The notes beneath the pieces were generated by a model, which worked only from the letters and a program-made list of their open reading frames with translations, searched no databases and was not told where the DNA came from. Shown here one piece after another: positions 31,006-32,859 of a DNA stretch of 32,859 nucleotides (positions are counted from its first letter, which is position 1; every line of letters begins with the position of its first letter). The position numbers were made by a program, and so were the translations under genes. Location: assembly GCA_947460345.1 (NCBI GenBank), contig CANHGM010000028.1:1-32859 (forward strand), written 5' to 3'. This DNA is from Bacteroidota bacterium. Its GTDB lineage: Bacteria > Bacteroidota > Bacteroidia > UKL13-3.

Positions 31006-32550
31006 ATGTTAGTTAAGACATTTGGAAGTGCGGTTTATGGCGTAAATGCAATAACAATTACAGTGGAGGTGAGTGTAAGTGGAGGTGAAAAATATTATAT
31101 GGTGGGGCTGCCTGACAATGCAGTAAAGGAAAGTCAACAAAGAATTGATACAGCTCTAAAAGAAACTGGTTATAAAATGCCACGCATGAAAGTGGTTATA
31201 AACATGGCACCAGCCGACATCAGAAAAGAAGGTTCGGCTTACGACTTGCCTATTGCCATTGGCATTCTTACTTCTTCTAATCAAATACAGCCTACATTAG
31301 ATTTAAGTAAATATATTATCATGGGTGAGCTTAGTTTAGATGGTGAATTAAAACCCATCAAAGGAGCTTTGCCTATTGCCATTCAAGCCAAAAAAGAAGG
31401 ATTCGAAGGTTTTATATTGCCTGCCCAAAACGCAAAAGAAGCAGCTATTGTGAGCGATTTAAAAGTATATGGAGCTTCTCACCTAAACGATGTGGTTGAT
31501 ATACTCCATGGCACTTCAAGTATTGAACCTCTTACTCTGAACACCCGTGACGAATTTGCTACACATGAGAACCATTACAATATAGATTTTTCTGATGTAC
31601 GTGGTCAAGAAAATATAAAACGAGCTTTAGAAATTGCTGCCGCTGGTGGTCATAACGCCATCCTTATTGGTCCGCCAGGAGCTGGCAAAACCATGCTAGC
31701 GAAGCGTCTTCCAACCATTCTTCCTCCGCTTACTTTGCACGAAGCATTAGAAACAACCAAGATACATTCGGTGGCAGGTAAACTAGGAAGCAATATTGGG
31801 TTGATGCCTATACGTCCCTTCAGGTCTCCACATCACACCGTTAGTAATGTGGCTTTGGTAGGCGGGGGTAATACACCACAACCCGGTGAAATTTCACTAG
31901 CACATAATGGAGTGTTGTTTTTAGATGAATTGCCAGAGTTTGATAAAAAAGCTTTGGAGGTTTTAAGGCAACCTCTCGAAGAAAGACAAGTGGTGATATC
32001 AAGAGCCAAATATAGTATCGAATATCCCGCTAGCTTTATGCTCATAGCTTCTATGAATCCTTGCCCGTGTGGATACTACAACCATCCAGAGAAAGATTGT
32101 GTATGCCCGCCCGGAACAGTGCAAAAATATTTAGGTAAAGTATCAGGGCCTTTGCTCGATAGAATAGATATACATATAGAAGTAACGCCTGTAAACTTTG
32201 ACCAACTTAGCGACAACAGAAAATCTGAACCTAGTGCAAATGTTAGAGAGCGTGTAATGAAAGCCAGAGAGGTGCAAACCCAAAGATATATAGACACCAA
32301 AGGTATATATAGCAATGCCCAAATGAGTGCCCAAATGGTGAGAGAAATTTGCCAGATATCTACAGCCGGACAAAACCTATTAAAAAACGCCATGGAGCGG
32401 TTGAATCTCTCTGCCCGAGCCTATGACAGAATATTAAAAGTAAGTCGTACCATTGCCGATTTATCAGGAAGTGCTGATATACAAATTGAACACTTAGCAG
32501 AAGCTATACATTATAGAAGTTTGGATAGAGAAGATTGGGCGGGAAATTGA
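31006..32550 (+). CDS. YifB/ComM family Mg-chelatase-like AAA+ ATPase
   Basis: 514 residues, the family's normal size. The N-terminal third has the Lon-protease-like fold (VGLPDNAVKESQQR, VINMAPADIRKEGSAYDLP); the AAA+ core has Walker A GPPGAGKT (222-229), Walker B GVLFLDELPEF and SRAKYSIEYPASF. The cysteine cluster CPCGYYNHPEKDCVC (about 353-367) is typical of the family. In proteobacteria ComM is a helicase that extends heteroduplex DNA during natural transformation; a recombination role here is by homology. No competence gene is adjacent. No terminator is visible in 32551-32728. Confidence 0.93.
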   Translation: MLVKTFGSAVYGVNAITITVEVSVSGGEKYYMVGLPDNAVKESQQRIDTALKETGYKMPRMKVVINMAPADIRKEGSAYDLPIAIGILTSSNQIQPTLDLSKYIIMGELSLDGELKPIKGALPIAIQAKKEGFEGFILPAQNAKEAAIVSDLKVYGASHLNDVVDILHGTSSIEPLTLNTRDEFATHENHYNIDFSDVRGQENIKRALEIAAAGGHNAILIGPPGAGKTMLAKRLPTILPPLTLHEALETTKIHSVAGKLGSNIGLMPIRPFRSPHHTVSNVALVGGGNTPQPGEISLAHNGVLFLDELPEFDKKALEVLRQPLEERQVVISRAKYSIEYPASFMLIASMNPCPCGYYNHPEKDCVCPPGTVQKYLGKVSGPLLDRIDIHIEVTPVNFDQLSDNRKSEPSANVRERVMKAREVQTQRYIDTKGIYSNAQMSAQMVREICQISTAGQNLLKNAMERLNLSARAYDRILKVSRTIADLSGSADIQIEHLAEAIHYRSLDREDWAGN

Positions 32551-32728
32551 TGAATTTTCCTAGATTATATATTTCGAAAATTAGCAAAGAATTTTTCAGA
32601 AGCTAGGATCAACCGTGTTTTCCAGCCTTTAAAGTAGAAACAATCAAAACATAGGACTGGCATGTCTTTTTGTTATAAAGTAGGGAAATATTTTTTATTT
32701 AGTTTTTTTATTTATCCCAAAATTGTCA

Positions 32729-32857
32729 TTAGAAATAAAAAGCAGTTGATTTACTTATATTATTAATGTTCATCCAAAGTCCAGTAAACCATTCTCGTCG
32801 CTTCATAGCAAGTGATAGTTTTAATATTCTATGATTACCATTTTTCACTATATATCC
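32729..32857 (-). CDS. C-terminal part of an unidentified gene running off the window edge
   Basis: On the minus strand a frame open for 43 codons enters from the right edge and ends at TAA (32731-32729). It reads GYIVKNGNHRILKLSLAMKR, then REWFTGLWMNINNISKSTAFYF. The basic, aromatic composition looks protein-like and recalls tails of some transposases or DNA-binding proteins, but no motif is decisive. A chance frame in AT-rich DNA of this length is possible. Confidence 0.3.
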   Translation of the reverse strand, partial: GYIVKNGNHRILKLSLAMKRREWFTGLWMNINNISKSTAFYF

Positions 32858-32859
32858 AC

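Overview
The window is AT-rich chromosomal DNA from a member of the Bacteroidota. Four things point there: type IX secretion (T9SS) C-terminal sorting domains, a TonB-dependent receptor under a TPP riboswitch, repeated TAnnTTTG -7 promoter boxes, and starts without Shine-Dalgarno sites. I cannot name genus or species. No phage, complete transposase gene, CRISPR array or replication origin is visible.

Layout. 1-4460 is accessory-looking: the 3' end of a tRNA-like gene, a lone restriction-type nuclease (636-1703), two unknown secreted proteins, a toxin-antitoxin pair with a decayed toxin (3351-3948), a GC-rich patch that folds like a structured RNA (4081-4242), and several repeats. 4463-9001 (minus strand) holds two T9SS cargo proteins, one an endonuclease I, and a small lipoprotein. 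9144-14697 is a housekeeping block: aspS, rlmF, pth, fabH and a membrane glycosyltransferase. 14698-15808 is mostly non-coding, with two reverse repeat copies, a gene remnant and a small membrane protein. 15809-22708 holds a sigma-54 activator, then on the minus strand a thiamine-type TonB receptor with its TPP riboswitch, and the operon meaB-glycosyltransferase-glycosyltransferase. 22758-27832 (plus strand) holds a PLP deaminase/desulfhydrase, a CapA-like phosphatase, tRNA-Gln, prs, a class III aminotransferase and an internally deleted T9SS type B gene. 27803-32857 holds a membrane mannosyltransferase-like protein, a lipoprotein, a di-haem c-type lipoprotein, a PAP2 phosphatase, a YifB/ComM ATPase and the tail of an unidentified minus-strand gene at the edge.

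The most notable non-genic signal is a dispersed repeat family of about 150 bp. Its ends are near-identical inverted repeats of about 26 bp, each of which is itself a hairpin (CCGTTCTT-G-AAGAACGG). Two near-complete copies (172-325, 3117-3266) and five partial or decayed copies lie between genes, in both orientations. The architecture is MITE-like or REPIN-like, and no transposase is present here. Second is the nested-stem RNA candidate at 4081-4242. Third is a T9SS type B gene reduced to its signal peptide and the end of its sorting domain.

Functional links are mostly within operons: tRNA-Gln with prs, the overlapping PLP enzyme and capA genes, and meaB with two glycosyltransferases. Convergent neighbours are packed extremely tightly, and two pairs share one TTAA as the stop codon on both strands.
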